64,000 nt of DNA from Pseudomonas lijiangensis (GCF_018968705.1 NZ_CP076668.1:2615001-2679000), one strand, 5' to 3'. Positions 27,544 through 37,500 are shown, counted from the stretch's first letter. Translations and numbers: made by a program. Notes: generated from the letters alone by a model not told the origin.

Positions 27544-28005
27544 GTTTTCATTTTTTCTTTTAAAACAGTAAGTTGGCTTATTGCTAGTTTGGGGTTGAGT
27601 GTTTTAAAGGGGTTGAAGTGCGCAATTTTCTGCGCATTTGCGCAATTTTTGTATTGGGGCTCTCATGTGCTTTTTTGTGGGCATCTCGGGAGTTTATTCA
27701 CAGCTTTATCCACATTTTGCTGCGCAGAATTTTGCGCATGATAGCTTTTATGGTGCTTTATAAAATGATGGAAATTCAATTTTTTGTTCGATGGGGTAGT
27801 GTTTGTGAGAATTCTAGGGTTGCTGTAAATTTTTTCCTTTCAGCCATGTAGGAAAAGTCTGAAAGTTTGCGGTGTAGCCAGTTCATGCTTGTTAAAGAAT
27901 TTTTTCAGCGATAGGGTGCGCGACATGAATTTTCAGTGCGCTTTCTGGTTCTGACGTGTTGTCTGTTTGTGATTCGGCAAGCAGTTTCAGGATGAAGACT
28001 AATTG
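27544..28005. other. AT-rich hcp/tssA intergenic region with DnaA-box-like and TGCGCA repeats
   Basis: About 460 bases without a supportable gene, clearly more AT-rich than the flanks. It holds five TGCGCA hexamers (27619, 27631, 27639, 27721, 27733). Between them are two sites that fit TTATNCACA exactly: TTATTCACA (27694) and TTATCCACA (27706), same strand, 12 bases apart. It must contain the promoter for the tssA operon, but I found no clear -24/-12 or -35/-10 pair for it. Confidence 0.55.
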
Positions 28006-29553
28006 ATGACTTACTCGGACACGCTTTCCAGTCGTTACCTTGAGCTTGTCGAGCGCCCTGTTTCCGAGCAGTGTCCAGAAGGTGATGATGTTCGTTTTTC
28101 AACCGAGTTCGAGGCTCTTGAGGGAGAATTGAGTAAAGTCTACTCCTTGCAGGGAAGTGTTCAGGTTGACTGGTTGAAAGTGCGTGAACTCAGTGAGCAT
28201 ATCCTGCGGGAGAACTCAAAGGATCTGCGTGTTGCTGTCTGGTTGGTCTGGGCCTTGTATCAATGTGAATCATTTCCCGGCTTGTTGGCGGGGATTAACT
28301 TGCTTCATCATTTATGCAGTCATCGCTGGCAGGTACTTCATCCGCGCAAGTCAAGAACCCGAACGGCTGCACTTAACTGGTTGGTGCCACGGCTTGAACA
28401 GGTGCTTGTCGAAGGTGTATCCGTTACTACACAGTTACCGCTGTTTCAAAATCTGGTTGAAACGCTTGAAGCGCTGGACAATTTACTGACGAATTATCTG
28501 GGTGATGAGGCCCCGCTGATTTTACCTGTTCGTCGCAGGCTTGCCGTCATGGTTCAACGTGCAGTCGAAAGCAAAGCCGATACAGAAACTCTGATTGTTC
28601 AGGTAAAGCAGGTTGCTGCCAGGGTTTTTAAAAGTGATGTCCATATTGAGAGTGAAAAAGATGCACATAAGGCATTAAAGGCACAGCAGGAAAGTGCGCA
28701 GAAACTATGTGCCTGGTGGTTGCGTCAGAAAGCTACAGATGTCCGCGCCTTGCGTCTGAGTCGTACGGTGTTCTGGTTGTCTATCGATAAAGTGCCCGAG
28801 TGTAATGTCAGGCAAGTAACTGCATTGCATGGTTTGTCCGCGGAAAAATTGAATGGCTATGCCGAGCGTTTCAAGCAAGGGCGTTACGCGGATCTGATAG
28901 TTGATATTGAGGCCAGCCTTGCGCTGACGCCTTTCTGGTTTGATGGGCAGCGGCTGCTATGGGAGTGTTTGCGTGCATTGAAAGCAGAGTCGGCAATGAG
29001 GGAGGTTGAAATCCTTTTTGCACTGTTTCTGGAGCGCCTTCCAGGGATCTGCGATTTGAAATTCCAGGACGGATCACCGTTTGCCGATGATGATACCCAT
29101 CGCTGGATCAATGAGCAGGTCATGCCTCACCTTCATGTCGATACTGTTGATGATACCCCTGACGAACGTGTCGTTCAGCCTGAGTGGGATGTCGTGTTGG
29201 AAGAGGCACTATCGGTTTTGCGCAGCGATGGCCTGAAGTCCGCTGTTCAGATGCTGAAACAGAAGTTGCAGAGTTCTCAGGGGCAGCGGGAACGCTTTCA
29301 TTGGCAGTTTGCTTTGGCGAAGATTTGTTATTCCGCCAAGAAGTATGAACTTGCCAAAAGCCAGCTGGAAGTGCTGGATCAATATTTACAGGATTCAGGG
29401 CTTCATACATGGGAGCCGGAGCTTTCTCTGAAAGTGATGCACACATTGAATAGCTGCTATGAGTGCTTGCCGCAAAGTAACGTGGTAAGGGAGCGCAAGG
29501 ATGAAATATATCGCAGGCTTTGTCACCTCGATCTTGAGGTGTTACTTGAGTAA
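28006..29553 (+). CDS. tssA: T6SS protein TssA with VasJ-type C-terminal domain
   Basis: 515 residues. Residues about 1-230 hold the ImpA_N/TssA N-terminal region (CPEGDDVRFSTEFEALEGEL, ALYQCESFPGLLAGINLLHH). The last 150 residues resemble VasJ, with TPR-like helices (AQMLKQKLQSS-like, LAKICYSAKKYELAKSQLEVL). TssA caps the growing sheath or primes its assembly. I start at the ATG at 28006; a TTG immediately precedes it. First gene of the main T6SS operon; its codons are AT-richer than the later genes. Confidence 0.9.
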   Translation: MTYSDTLSSRYLELVERPVSEQCPEGDDVRFSTEFEALEGELSKVYSLQGSVQVDWLKVRELSEHILRENSKDLRVAVWLVWALYQCESFPGLLAGINLLHHLCSHRWQVLHPRKSRTRTAALNWLVPRLEQVLVEGVSVTTQLPLFQNLVETLEALDNLLTNYLGDEAPLILPVRRRLAVMVQRAVESKADTETLIVQVKQVAARVFKSDVHIESEKDAHKALKAQQESAQKLCAWWLRQKATDVRALRLSRTVFWLSIDKVPECNVRQVTALHGLSAEKLNGYAERFKQGRYADLIVDIEASLALTPFWFDGQRLLWECLRALKAESAMREVEILFALFLERLPGICDLKFQDGSPFADDDTHRWINEQVMPHLHVDTVDDTPDERVVQPEWDVVLEEALSVLRSDGLKSAVQMLKQKLQSSQGQRERFHWQFALAKICYSAKKYELAKSQLEVLDQYLQDSGLHTWEPELSLKVMHTLNSCYECLPQSNVVRERKDEIYRRLCHLDLEVLLE

Positions 29554-29586
29554 GCCTTGAAGGCTAGAACGGTAAGGGAGAAACGT

Positions 29587-30093
29587 ATGGCAAAAGAAGG
29601 TTCTGTCGCGCCTAAGGAACGTATCAATGTCACCTTCAAACCTGCTATTGGAGGTGCAAAGGAAGAGATTGAACTTCCCTTGAAGTTATTGGTGCTGGGT
29701 GATTTCACGCAGCGAGCCGATGAGCGAAAGCTTGAAGATCGTAAAGCGATAAGCATCGATAAAAACAGTTTTGATGCTGTGCTGGAAAAGCAGGAGTTGA
29801 CGCTTTCTGTGAATGTGCCCAACCGTCTTCAAGAATCCGATGGCAACGAGGAGTTAGGGGTGCATATCCGTGTCCGTTCACTCAAGGACTTCAACCCGGC
29901 CAGCCTGGCAGAACAGGTCCCTGAACTGAAAAAGCTTATGGAACTGCGGGATGCCCTCATGGCACTCAAGGGGCCTTTGGGGAATGTGCCTGCCTTCCGC
30001 AAGGCGATTGAAAGTGTGTTGGCCGATGCCGAGTCCCGCGATCGTGTATTGGGTGAGTTGGGTCTGGATATGGCTGCATCGGTAAACGCCTGA
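29587..30093 (+). CDS. tssB: T6SS contractile sheath small subunit TssB/VipA
   Basis: 168 residues from the ATG after GGGAG (MAKEGSVAPKERINVTFKPA). Family segments ELPLKLLVLGDFTQRADERK, LSVNVPNRL and VRSLKDFNPASLAEQVPELK are clear. Pairs with TssC to build the sheath around Hcp. 33 bases after tssA and 26 before tssC. Confidence 0.97.
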   Translation: MAKEGSVAPKERINVTFKPAIGGAKEEIELPLKLLVLGDFTQRADERKLEDRKAISIDKNSFDAVLEKQELTLSVNVPNRLQESDGNEELGVHIRVRSLKDFNPASLAEQVPELKKLMELRDALMALKGPLGNVPAFRKAIESVLADAESRDRVLGELGLDMAASVNA

Positions 30094-30119
30094 GTTCTAC
30101 GTATAAGGAAATCGATTTA

Positions 30120-31595
30120 ATGAGTGCTGAAGCGCTACGGTCAGAAAATGACAACGCTGTCGAGTATGGGGTTCTTGACCGGATTATCGCCGAAACAAGA
30201 CTGGCCCCCGGTGACGAAGCTTATGATATTGCCAAACGCGGAGTGGCGGCTTTCATTGAGGAACTGCTGAAACCACACAACAGCCAGGAGCCCGTTAAAA
30301 AGGCATTGGTCGATCGCATGATCGCCGAGATCGATACACGGCTTAGCCAGCAAATGGATGAGATTCTGCATCACGAGGACTTTCAGGCACTGGAAGCCTC
30401 ATGGCGCGGTCTGCAATTGCTGGTTGATCGCACGGATTTTCGTGAAAATATCAAAATCGAAATATTGAATGTATCCCGGCAAGACTTGCTGGATGATTTT
30501 GAAGACTCGCCAGAAATCATGCAGTCAGGCCTTTATAAGCATGTCTACACCGCCGAATATGGGCAGTTCGGTGGTAATCCCGTTGGTGCAATCATCGCCA
30601 ACTACTTTTTTTCGCCAAGTTCGCCTGACGTGAAAACCCTGCAGTATGTATCGAGCGTTGCCTGCATGGCCCATGCGCCATTCATTGCTGCTGCCGGTCC
30701 TGGCTTCTTTGGTCTTGAGCAATTTACAGGCTTGCCTGATCTCAAGGACCTGAAAGATCACTTCGATGGTCCGCAATTCGCCAAGTGGCAAAGTTTTCGC
30801 CAGCAGGAAGATGCTCGTTACTGTGCCCTGACTGTGCCTCGTTTTCTCCTGCGTAACCCCTATGACCCGCAAGAGAACCCGGTCAAGACGTTTGTCTACA
30901 GGGAAAACGTTTCCGGCAGCCATGAGCATTACTTATGGGGCAATACGGCCTACGCATTTGCTACCCGCCTGACCGACAGTTTTGCCAGGTTTCGCTGGTG
31001 TCCGAACATCATCGGCCCTCAGAGTGGCGGTGCTGTCGAGGATCTGCCGCTGCACCATTTCCAGAGCATGGGTGAGATCGAAACCAAGATCCCTACCGAG
31101 GTGCTGATTTCCGATCGCCGTGAGTACGAGCTTGCCGAAGAGGGTTTCATTGCACTGACCATGCGCAAGGGCAGTGATAACGCCGCTTTTTTCTCCGCCA
31201 GCTCTGTGCAGAAACCCAAGTTTTTCGGCATCAGCGCCGAAGGGAAGACGGCCGAGTTGAACTACAAGCTCGGCACCCAACTGCCGTACATGATGATCGT
31301 CAACCGCTTGGCGCATTACCTCAAAGTGCTGCAGCGTGAACAGCTTGGTTCCTGGAAGGAGCGTACCGATCTTGAGCTTGAACTGAACAAGTGGATTGGT
31401 CAGTACGTGGCCGATCAGGAAAACCCGAGCGCTGATGTGCGTGGCAGGCGTCCATTGCGTGCCGCGCAGATTACCGTCAGTGATGTTGAAGGTGAGCCGG
31501 GTTGGTACCGGGTCAGCCTGAACGTGCGACCTCACTTCAAATACATGGGAGCGGACTTTACGCTTTCCCTGGTCGGCAAGCTGGACAAGGAGTAA
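30120..31595 (+). CDS. tssC: T6SS contractile sheath large subunit TssC/VipB
   Basis: 491 residues, full length. Conserved parts: QALEASWRGLQLLVDRT, GGNPVGAIIANYFFSPSSPD, RNPYDPQENPVKTFVYRENV, LWGNTAYAFATRLTDSFARF and the C-terminal sheath strand GWYRVSLNVRPHFKYMGADF. Contraction of the TssBC sheath drives the Hcp-VgrG needle outward. Confidence 0.97.
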   Translation: MSAEALRSENDNAVEYGVLDRIIAETRLAPGDEAYDIAKRGVAAFIEELLKPHNSQEPVKKALVDRMIAEIDTRLSQQMDEILHHEDFQALEASWRGLQLLVDRTDFRENIKIEILNVSRQDLLDDFEDSPEIMQSGLYKHVYTAEYGQFGGNPVGAIIANYFFSPSSPDVKTLQYVSSVACMAHAPFIAAAGPGFFGLEQFTGLPDLKDLKDHFDGPQFAKWQSFRQQEDARYCALTVPRFLLRNPYDPQENPVKTFVYRENVSGSHEHYLWGNTAYAFATRLTDSFARFRWCPNIIGPQSGGAVEDLPLHHFQSMGEIETKIPTEVLISDRREYELAEEGFIALTMRKGSDNAAFFSASSVQKPKFFGISAEGKTAELNYKLGTQLPYMMIVNRLAHYLKVLQREQLGSWKERTDLELELNKWIGQYVADQENPSADVRGRRPLRAAQITVSDVEGEPGWYRVSLNVRPHFKYMGADFTLSLVGKLDKE

Positions 31596-31622
31596 CCGGA
31601 TGCAAGTTACAGGCGCTCGGCC

Positions 31623-32030
31623 ATGAATCCTTACGGTAGCCTTTTCGAGCGCCTTGGCGGTGAAACCAGGAGCCGTAACAGCTTGAGTCGCGAAGAGTGT
31701 GTCATTGCTTCGGTGGCTGCTCATCTTGCGAAGATGCTCGGCACTCGGGCGGGTAGTGTGCAGACAAAGCCTGATTATGGGCTGCCGGATTTGAATGACA
31801 TGCGCATGAGCCTGCATGACACTCATGCCCGGTCTCGATCGGCTATCGAGGCTTTCATCAGAACCTGTGAGCCTCGATTGTCCGAAGTGCGCGTGATATC
31901 CCTGCCGCCAGAAGAGGGAAAATTGAAGTTGCGATTTTCCATTGAAGGTTTTCTATCCGTGGAAAGTGTGAAGCGCGCTGTTCGTTTTACTGCAAGTCTG
32001 GGTGATGGCGGGAAAGTCGATATAAGTTAA
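31623..32030 (+). CDS. tssE: T6SS baseplate protein TssE (gp25-like)
   Basis: 135 residues. GPW_gp25 fold: SLFERLGGETRSRNSLS, VIASVAAHLAKMLGTRAGSV, PDYGLPDLNDM and EPRLSEVRVISLPPE. The conserved acidic/Arg core of gp25 (EPRL) is intact. 28 bases after tssC. About 110 bases with no gene separate it from tssF. Confidence 0.94.
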   Translation: MNPYGSLFERLGGETRSRNSLSREECVIASVAAHLAKMLGTRAGSVQTKPDYGLPDLNDMRMSLHDTHARSRSAIEAFIRTCEPRLSEVRVISLPPEEGKLKLRFSIEGFLSVESVKRAVRFTASLGDGGKVDIS

Positions 32031-32143
32031 GGGTCAATCAACGTCTGGTCGGGTGTGCGTGTGTTTCGGCATATGTTGATGGCGTGTGTACGGTTGGGTT
32101 CAAGTTCTGTTTTTTATGTTCGTGCTTTTCAGGCCCGAATCAG

Positions 32144-33943
32144 GTGGATGAACGCTTGTCTTTTAATACCTATTACCAAAGTGAATTGACAGCCTTGCGT
32201 CAATTGGGAAGTCGCTTTGCCGAGCGTAATCCTGCACTGGCCTCTTTTCTGGGGCAGGCCGGCCAGGATCCCGATGTTGAACGACTACTGGAAGGTTTTG
32301 CATTCCTGACAGGGCGGTTGCGACAAAAGCTGGATGACGAGTTGCCTGAACTTACTCATTCCTTGATGCAGTTGTTGTGGCCGAACTACATGCGGCCATT
32401 TCCAGCAGTCAGCATGTTGCAGTTCGAACCCCTGGAGCATTCGGGAACGGGTGTAGTGGTTGCTCGTGGAACACCCGTGGAAAGTCATCCGGTTGAGGAT
32501 GCTGTTTGTCATTTCCGTACCTGCTATGAAACTACTGTATTGCCGTTGAGGCTGAGTGCATTGAACTGCTCGGTTAATGGCACAGGCGTATTGCTTGGCT
32601 TACGTCTTGAGATGAACGGTGACGGTCATATCGGTTCTCTTGAACTGAATCGTTTGCGACTGCATTTTGCCGGAGAGTCGTACGTCAGCCAGACTTTATA
32701 CCTGGGGGTGATGCACAATCTCGAAAAGATCAGCCTGACGCCTCTGGATGCGGAAGGTAATCCTTTCACTACGACAGGCGATAAAACAGTCTCTTTCACT
32801 TTACCTGTCGACAGAGTAAAAGCAGTGGGTTTTGCAGAAGAGGAAGCCTTGATTCCTTACCCATTGAATACTTTTCGGGGGTATCGTTACCTGCAGGAGT
32901 ATTTCGTATTCAAAGAGAAATACCTGTTCGTTGATGTGCTGGGGCTTGAAATTATCAACTCTCTTGCACCGCAGATTCTGGAAAAGGTAAGGAGTGTAGA
33001 GCTGTCATTTGATATCGCGAAAAATGAAATTCAGCGCCTGCGACCGACACTGCAGAATATAAAACTGTATTGCACGCCTATCGTGAATCTGTTCAAACAG
33101 GATGCACTGCCTGTTCGTCTTGAGGGTACACAGGACGAATACAGGCTATTGACGGGCGAACATGATTCAAGAAAATGCGGGATCTTTTCTGTCGACAAGG
33201 TGACCGGCTGGCAGCCGGGAGGCCTGGGTTATCAGGAGTTTGTGCTGTTTGAGTCATTCGAGCACGACCCCAGTTTCGACGTGCAGCAGCCAAGGCCTTA
33301 TTACAGTATTCGCCAGCATCCTTCACCGCTGCACGATGGCCTGGACACGTATTTGAGTTTTGATGGTCGTCAGACCCGTCAGCATGAAACCATTTCTGTG
33401 GAGTTGACCTGTACCCAGCAGGATCTTCCCTTGCAGATAGCCGTGGGCGGTATTTGCAGGCCTTGTGAGGAAACACCTGATTTTCTGAAGTTCAGAAACA
33501 TTACACCGGCTACGCGAAGTTTTGCTCCGCCGCTACACAAGGAGTTTCTGTGGCGGGTGATCAGTAATATGTCCTTGAATTACCTGTCGTTGAATAATGT
33601 CTCGGCGTTGAAGTGCATTCTGGAAACGTATGATTTTCCACGCTATTACGATCAACAGGCTGAGCGGGTCAGCAAGCAGCTTTTGAATGGGCTCAAGTCC
33701 ATTCGCCATGAACCTGTCGATCATTTATATCGAGGTCTCCCTGTTCGAGGATTGAAAACGGAGTTGCTGATCGATGCGCAATGCTGTGCCGGGGAAGGTG
33801 GATTATTTGTTTTTGCCTCGGTACTTAACGAGTTTTTCGCTCTTTATGCCAGTCTCAACTCTTTCCATGAATTGCATGTCAGGAGCACCCAGGGAGAAGT
33901 ATACGAATGGACACCACGGATGGGACTTCAACCGCTGATCTGA
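32144..33943 (+). CDS. tssF: T6SS baseplate protein TssF
   Basis: 599 residues from a GTG at 32144 (VDERLSFNTYYQSELTALRQ). The frame extends 20 codons upstream to an ATG at 32084, but that stretch is Cys/Phe-rich and unlike TssF, while family members begin just before the YYxxEL motif. Conserved parts: FAERNPALASFLGQAGQDPD, VERLLEGFAFLTGRLRQKLD and TRRSFAPP-like NITPATRSFAPPLHKEFLWR. It overlaps tssG by 37 bases. Confidence 0.93.
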   Translation: MDERLSFNTYYQSELTALRQLGSRFAERNPALASFLGQAGQDPDVERLLEGFAFLTGRLRQKLDDELPELTHSLMQLLWPNYMRPFPAVSMLQFEPLEHSGTGVVVARGTPVESHPVEDAVCHFRTCYETTVLPLRLSALNCSVNGTGVLLGLRLEMNGDGHIGSLELNRLRLHFAGESYVSQTLYLGVMHNLEKISLTPLDAEGNPFTTTGDKTVSFTLPVDRVKAVGFAEEEALIPYPLNTFRGYRYLQEYFVFKEKYLFVDVLGLEIINSLAPQILEKVRSVELSFDIAKNEIQRLRPTLQNIKLYCTPIVNLFKQDALPVRLEGTQDEYRLLTGEHDSRKCGIFSVDKVTGWQPGGLGYQEFVLFESFEHDPSFDVQQPRPYYSIRQHPSPLHDGLDTYLSFDGRQTRQHETISVELTCTQQDLPLQIAVGGICRPCEETPDFLKFRNITPATRSFAPPLHKEFLWRVISNMSLNYLSLNNVSALKCILETYDFPRYYDQQAERVSKQLLNGLKSIRHEPVDHLYRGLPVRGLKTELLIDAQCCAGEGGLFVFASVLNEFFALYASLNSFHELHVRSTQGEVYEWTPRMGLQPLI

Positions 33944-34908
33944 AACGCTTGAGTCAGACGATACGCAGGTACTCACTGTTTCAGGCAATACCTTTGATTG
34001 TCGAACAACTACGGGAAATAAACCCGGACGTCGACGAAGACGATGTTCAGGACTTGCTGGAGTTTCAAGCCAATCCCGGTCTGGGATTTCCCGGAAGCGA
34101 TATTGATGCCCTGGTTTTTTTTGAAGAGCACGGACAGCAGCGGGCACGACTTACGCTCAACCTGCTGGGTTTGTGTGGAGGCAACTCTCCGTTACCTGCG
34201 TTTTATAGTGAGCAAGCGTCAGGTGATAACGAGTCATCGCAAACGACACGTTCGTTTCTCGATGTTTTTCATCATCGTTTGCATCGGCTTATTTTTCCGG
34301 TCTGGCGTAAATATCGTTATGAAGCCAGCTTTACAAATGGCGCGCGGGATTCGTTTTCGGGGCAACTCTTTGCCCTGATAGGTCTGGCAGGAGAGGAAGT
34401 TCGCAGTACGGAAGAACTCAACTGGAAGCGTTTGTTTCCCTATCTCGGGTTGCTGAGCTTGCGGGCTCATTCAGCCGCATTGATAGAGTCCGTACTGCGC
34501 TACTACTTCAAACATGCCAGCTTGTTTATTGAGCAATGCATGGAGCGTTCTGTTGAAGTTTTAGAGCGGCAACGTAACCGCTTGGGAATCGTCAATAGCC
34601 GCCTTGGTGAAGATGCAGTATTGGGCACACGTGTCTGCGATCGAGGTGGCAAGTTTCGTATTCACATCAAACAACTTGGCTGGGAGCGCTTTCACGAATT
34701 CCTGCCCATAGGTTCCGGCTTTGGATCTCTCGCAGCATTGGTGCGTTTCACCCTGCGCGACCAACTGGATTACGACATTCGCCTGGAGTTGCGTCAGGAC
34801 GAAATCAGAGAGCTGCGTATTGGCGACTCCAACAGTTGCCATCTGGGTTGGAGCAGTTGGCTCGGGCATGAGCAGGCCGATGGCCTCGCCACGCTGAACA
34901 GTCATTAA
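33907..34908 (+). CDS. tssG: T6SS baseplate protein TssG
   Basis: 333 residues. The N-terminus TIRRYSLFQAIPLIVEQLRE is followed by the LGLCGGNSPLPAFYSE family segment, FLDVFHHRLHRLIFPVWRKY, and a C-terminal LGWSSWL. Works with TssF, TssK and TssE in the baseplate wedge. The start lies inside the end of tssF, which suggests coupled translation. Confidence 0.94.
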   Translation: MDTTDGTSTADLKRLSQTIRRYSLFQAIPLIVEQLREINPDVDEDDVQDLLEFQANPGLGFPGSDIDALVFFEEHGQQRARLTLNLLGLCGGNSPLPAFYSEQASGDNESSQTTRSFLDVFHHRLHRLIFPVWRKYRYEASFTNGARDSFSGQLFALIGLAGEEVRSTEELNWKRLFPYLGLLSLRAHSAALIESVLRYYFKHASLFIEQCMERSVEVLERQRNRLGIVNSRLGEDAVLGTRVCDRGGKFRIHIKQLGWERFHEFLPIGSGFGSLAALVRFTLRDQLDYDIRLELRQDEIRELRIGDSNSCHLGWSSWLGHEQADGLATLNSH

Positions 34909-34920
34909 GGACAGATATCG

Positions 34921-37500
34921 ATGATCAATGTAGACCTGCAACAACTTGTCAATGCACTGGATGCAGTCACCCGCAGGGACCTTGAGGGAACTGCCGAACG
35001 CTGTGTGGCAAGAGGTGGCAGCAAGATTCTCGTGGAGGATCTGCTGCTGGCTCTGCTCGAACGTCCCGACGGAATGCTGTCCCGCGCCTTGCAGGACGCA
35101 GATATAGAACCAGGATCTCTGGCTGTGACCTTGCAACTGGCGAGGGAGCACAGTTCCTCCTGCAACCCGGTATTCGCTCCGGAACTGGTCCAGTGGCTTC
35201 AGGATGCCTTGCTGGTCGCCAATCTGGAACTGGGTCAGAGCCAGATCGGGCAGGCGGCCTTGATCCTGGCCCTGCTGCGCAACCCAATCCGTTACGCCGG
35301 CAGTCGTTATCAGCCATTGCTGGCGAAGATAAATATCGACCGCCTGCGTGATTTCGCGTTGGGCGAGCAGGCTGCCGCTGCCGATACCCCCTCACCAACA
35401 GGCGAGTCCCTGCTGGCCCGTTTTACTCAGAACCTGACCCGCCAAGCCCGGGACGGCAAGCTCGATCCGGTTCTATGCCGTGATCCCGAGATCCGGCAAA
35501 TGGTCGATATCCTGGCCCGTCGTCGCAAGAACAATCCGATCGTGATCGGCGAGGCAGGTGTCGGGAAGACCGCGATTGTGGAAGGGCTGGCACTGCGAAT
35601 TGCCCAGGGCGAAGTCCCGCAGCCTTTGCAGGGTGTCGAGCTGTTGTCGCTGGACATGGGCTTGCTGCAGGCCGGAGCAAGCCTGAAGGGCGAGTTTGAG
35701 CGTCGTCTCAAAGGCATCATCGATGAGGTGAAGGCTTCGCCAGAACCCATCATCCTGTTCATCGATGAAGCTCATACACTGATCGGTGCCGGAGCCCAGG
35801 CCGGGAGCTCCGATGCGGCGAATCTGCTGAAACCTGCCTTGGCACGAGGTGAACTGCGAACCATCGCGGCGACCACATGGGCCGAGTACAAGAAATATTT
35901 CGAAAAAGACCCGGCATTGTCGCGACGCTTCCAACCCGTGCAAGTGCATGAGCCTTCGGTGGAAGAGGCCATCACCATCCTGCGTGGTCTGGCCCCCGTC
36001 TATGAAAAGAGTCACGGCGTTTATCTGCGTGACGATGCGGTCGTTGCGGCCGCCCGGCTATCGGCACGTTACCTGTCCGGGCGGCAGTTGCCGGACAAGG
36101 CAGTCGATGTTCTGGACACGGCCTGTGCCCGTGTCCGGATCAGCCTCGCAGCAGCTCCCGAAAGCCTGGAGCTTTTGCGTGCAGGTCTGGCTGAAGGGCA
36201 GCGTCAGATCGAGGCCTTGAGGCGCGATGCCGATGCGGGATTACCGGTCGATGCGTGCCTGTTGTATACGCTGCAAGCCCGGATGGCGCAGGCAGGCGAG
36301 GAAGAGGCCAGGCTTGAGCAGCTTTGGCATGAGCAACGCGAGGACGCTGAACATGTGCTCCGGTTGCGACAGCAACTGGCTGATGCGCGCAGCCGTCAGG
36401 ATCGTGAAGGCGTGCCTGAATCCATCGAGCATGAGCTGCAAATCATCCATCAGCGCCTGGTCCTGAGTCAGGCAAGCAATCGACTGGTCAGTTTCGAGGT
36501 CTGTCCTCGTCTGGTCGCCGAGGTGATCAGCGCCTGGACAGGTATTCCGCTTTCCCAACTGGCCGGCGAATACTGCGACAAGGTTGCCGACTTTGCTTCG
36601 GGCCTGCGCTTCTGGATCCGTGGACAGGAGCAGGCCATCGGGGCACTGGATCGTTCCATGCGCGCCGTTGCAGCGGGGTTGAACAAGCCTGATGCGCCTG
36701 TCGGAGTCTTTCTGCTGACAGGTCCCAGTGGCGTCGGCAAGACCGAAACCGCTCTGGCGCTCGCTGACCTGCTGTATGGCGGAGAGCGTTTTCTGATCAC
36801 GATCAACATGTCCGAATTTCAGGAGAAACACACGGTTTCCCGGTTGATCGGCGCGCCGCCCGGTTACGTCGGTTACGGCGAAGGTGGAATGCTGACCGAA
36901 GCTGTCCGGCAAAAGCCGTATGCGGTGGTTCTGCTGGATGAAGTGGAAAAAGCCGATCCCGATGTTTTGAATCTCTTCTATCAGATCTTCGACAAGGGTG
37001 TGGTCAATGATGGAGAGGGAAGGGAGATCAACTTCCGCAACACCTTGATCCTCATGACCTCCAATCTGGGCAGCGACGCCATTACGGCGCTGTGCCAGAA
37101 CGGTCAGCGGCCCGAAGCGGATGAACTGGACAAGATCATTCGTCCGCTACTCAGTGCCCACTTCAAGCCGGCGTTGCTGGCACGGATGCAAGTGGTGCCT
37201 TACTACCCGATCAGCGAGCCGCTGATGCGCGAGTTGATCGAGCTCAAACTTCGTCGCCTGGGTGAGCGTCTGTCATCCCGGCAGCTGGTATTCAGTCATT
37301 GTCAGGCGCTGGTCACTTACCTGGTTGAGCGTTGCGCGCAAAGTGACAGTGGCGCACGGCTGGTGGATTCCCTGCTGGATCTTCACGTGCTGCCCCTGAT
37401 CGCAGACCGGGTGCTGGATGCCATGGCCCGGGGCGAAAGGCTTGAAACAGTGCATGCCACGCTCGACGCCGCCGGCACTGTCATTTGCGAGTGCGCATGA
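34921..37500 (+). CDS. clpV: T6SS sheath-recycling ATPase ClpV (TssH)
   Basis: 859 residues. An N-terminal Clp-N domain is followed by AAA+ domain 1 with Walker A GEAGVGKT (about 210) and FIDEAHTLIGAG. A ClpB/ClpV middle domain precedes AAA+ domain 2 with GPSGVGKT (about 601) and VVLLDEVEKADPDVL. The LISVDMGLLQAGA-like segment (LLSLDMGLLQAGASLKGEFE) is the ClpV/ClpB pore region. It disassembles contracted TssBC sheath. Starts 12 bases after tssG. Confidence 0.97.
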   Translation: MINVDLQQLVNALDAVTRRDLEGTAERCVARGGSKILVEDLLLALLERPDGMLSRALQDADIEPGSLAVTLQLAREHSSSCNPVFAPELVQWLQDALLVANLELGQSQIGQAALILALLRNPIRYAGSRYQPLLAKINIDRLRDFALGEQAAAADTPSPTGESLLARFTQNLTRQARDGKLDPVLCRDPEIRQMVDILARRRKNNPIVIGEAGVGKTAIVEGLALRIAQGEVPQPLQGVELLSLDMGLLQAGASLKGEFERRLKGIIDEVKASPEPIILFIDEAHTLIGAGAQAGSSDAANLLKPALARGELRTIAATTWAEYKKYFEKDPALSRRFQPVQVHEPSVEEAITILRGLAPVYEKSHGVYLRDDAVVAAARLSARYLSGRQLPDKAVDVLDTACARVRISLAAAPESLELLRAGLAEGQRQIEALRRDADAGLPVDACLLYTLQARMAQAGEEEARLEQLWHEQREDAEHVLRLRQQLADARSRQDREGVPESIEHELQIIHQRLVLSQASNRLVSFEVCPRLVAEVISAWTGIPLSQLAGEYCDKVADFASGLRFWIRGQEQAIGALDRSMRAVAAGLNKPDAPVGVFLLTGPSGVGKTETALALADLLYGGERFLITINMSEFQEKHTVSRLIGAPPGYVGYGEGGMLTEAVRQKPYAVVLLDEVEKADPDVLNLFYQIFDKGVVNDGEGREINFRNTLILMTSNLGSDAITALCQNGQRPEADELDKIIRPLLSAHFKPALLARMQVVPYYPISEPLMRELIELKLRRLGERLSSRQLVFSHCQALVTYLVERCAQSDSGARLVDSLLDLHVLPLIADRVLDAMARGERLETVHATLDAAGTVICECA

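Noticed and set aside
27770..27810. Weak -24/-12-like sequence TGGGGT-AGTGT-TTGT on the tssA side
   Set aside because: Only TGG and TTG match; the -24 CAC and the -12 C are missing, so I do not claim a sigma-54 promoter for tssA.
27618..27851. 77-codon frame in the hcp/tssA gap
   Set aside because: No good ribosome-binding site. The hydrophobic, Phe/Ile-rich product follows AT-rich DNA, and it overlaps the repeats and DnaA-box-like sites.
32084..32143. Longer TssF start at the upstream ATG
   Set aside because: The extra 20 residues are Cys/Phe-rich and unlike other TssF proteins, which begin close to the YYQSEL motif.
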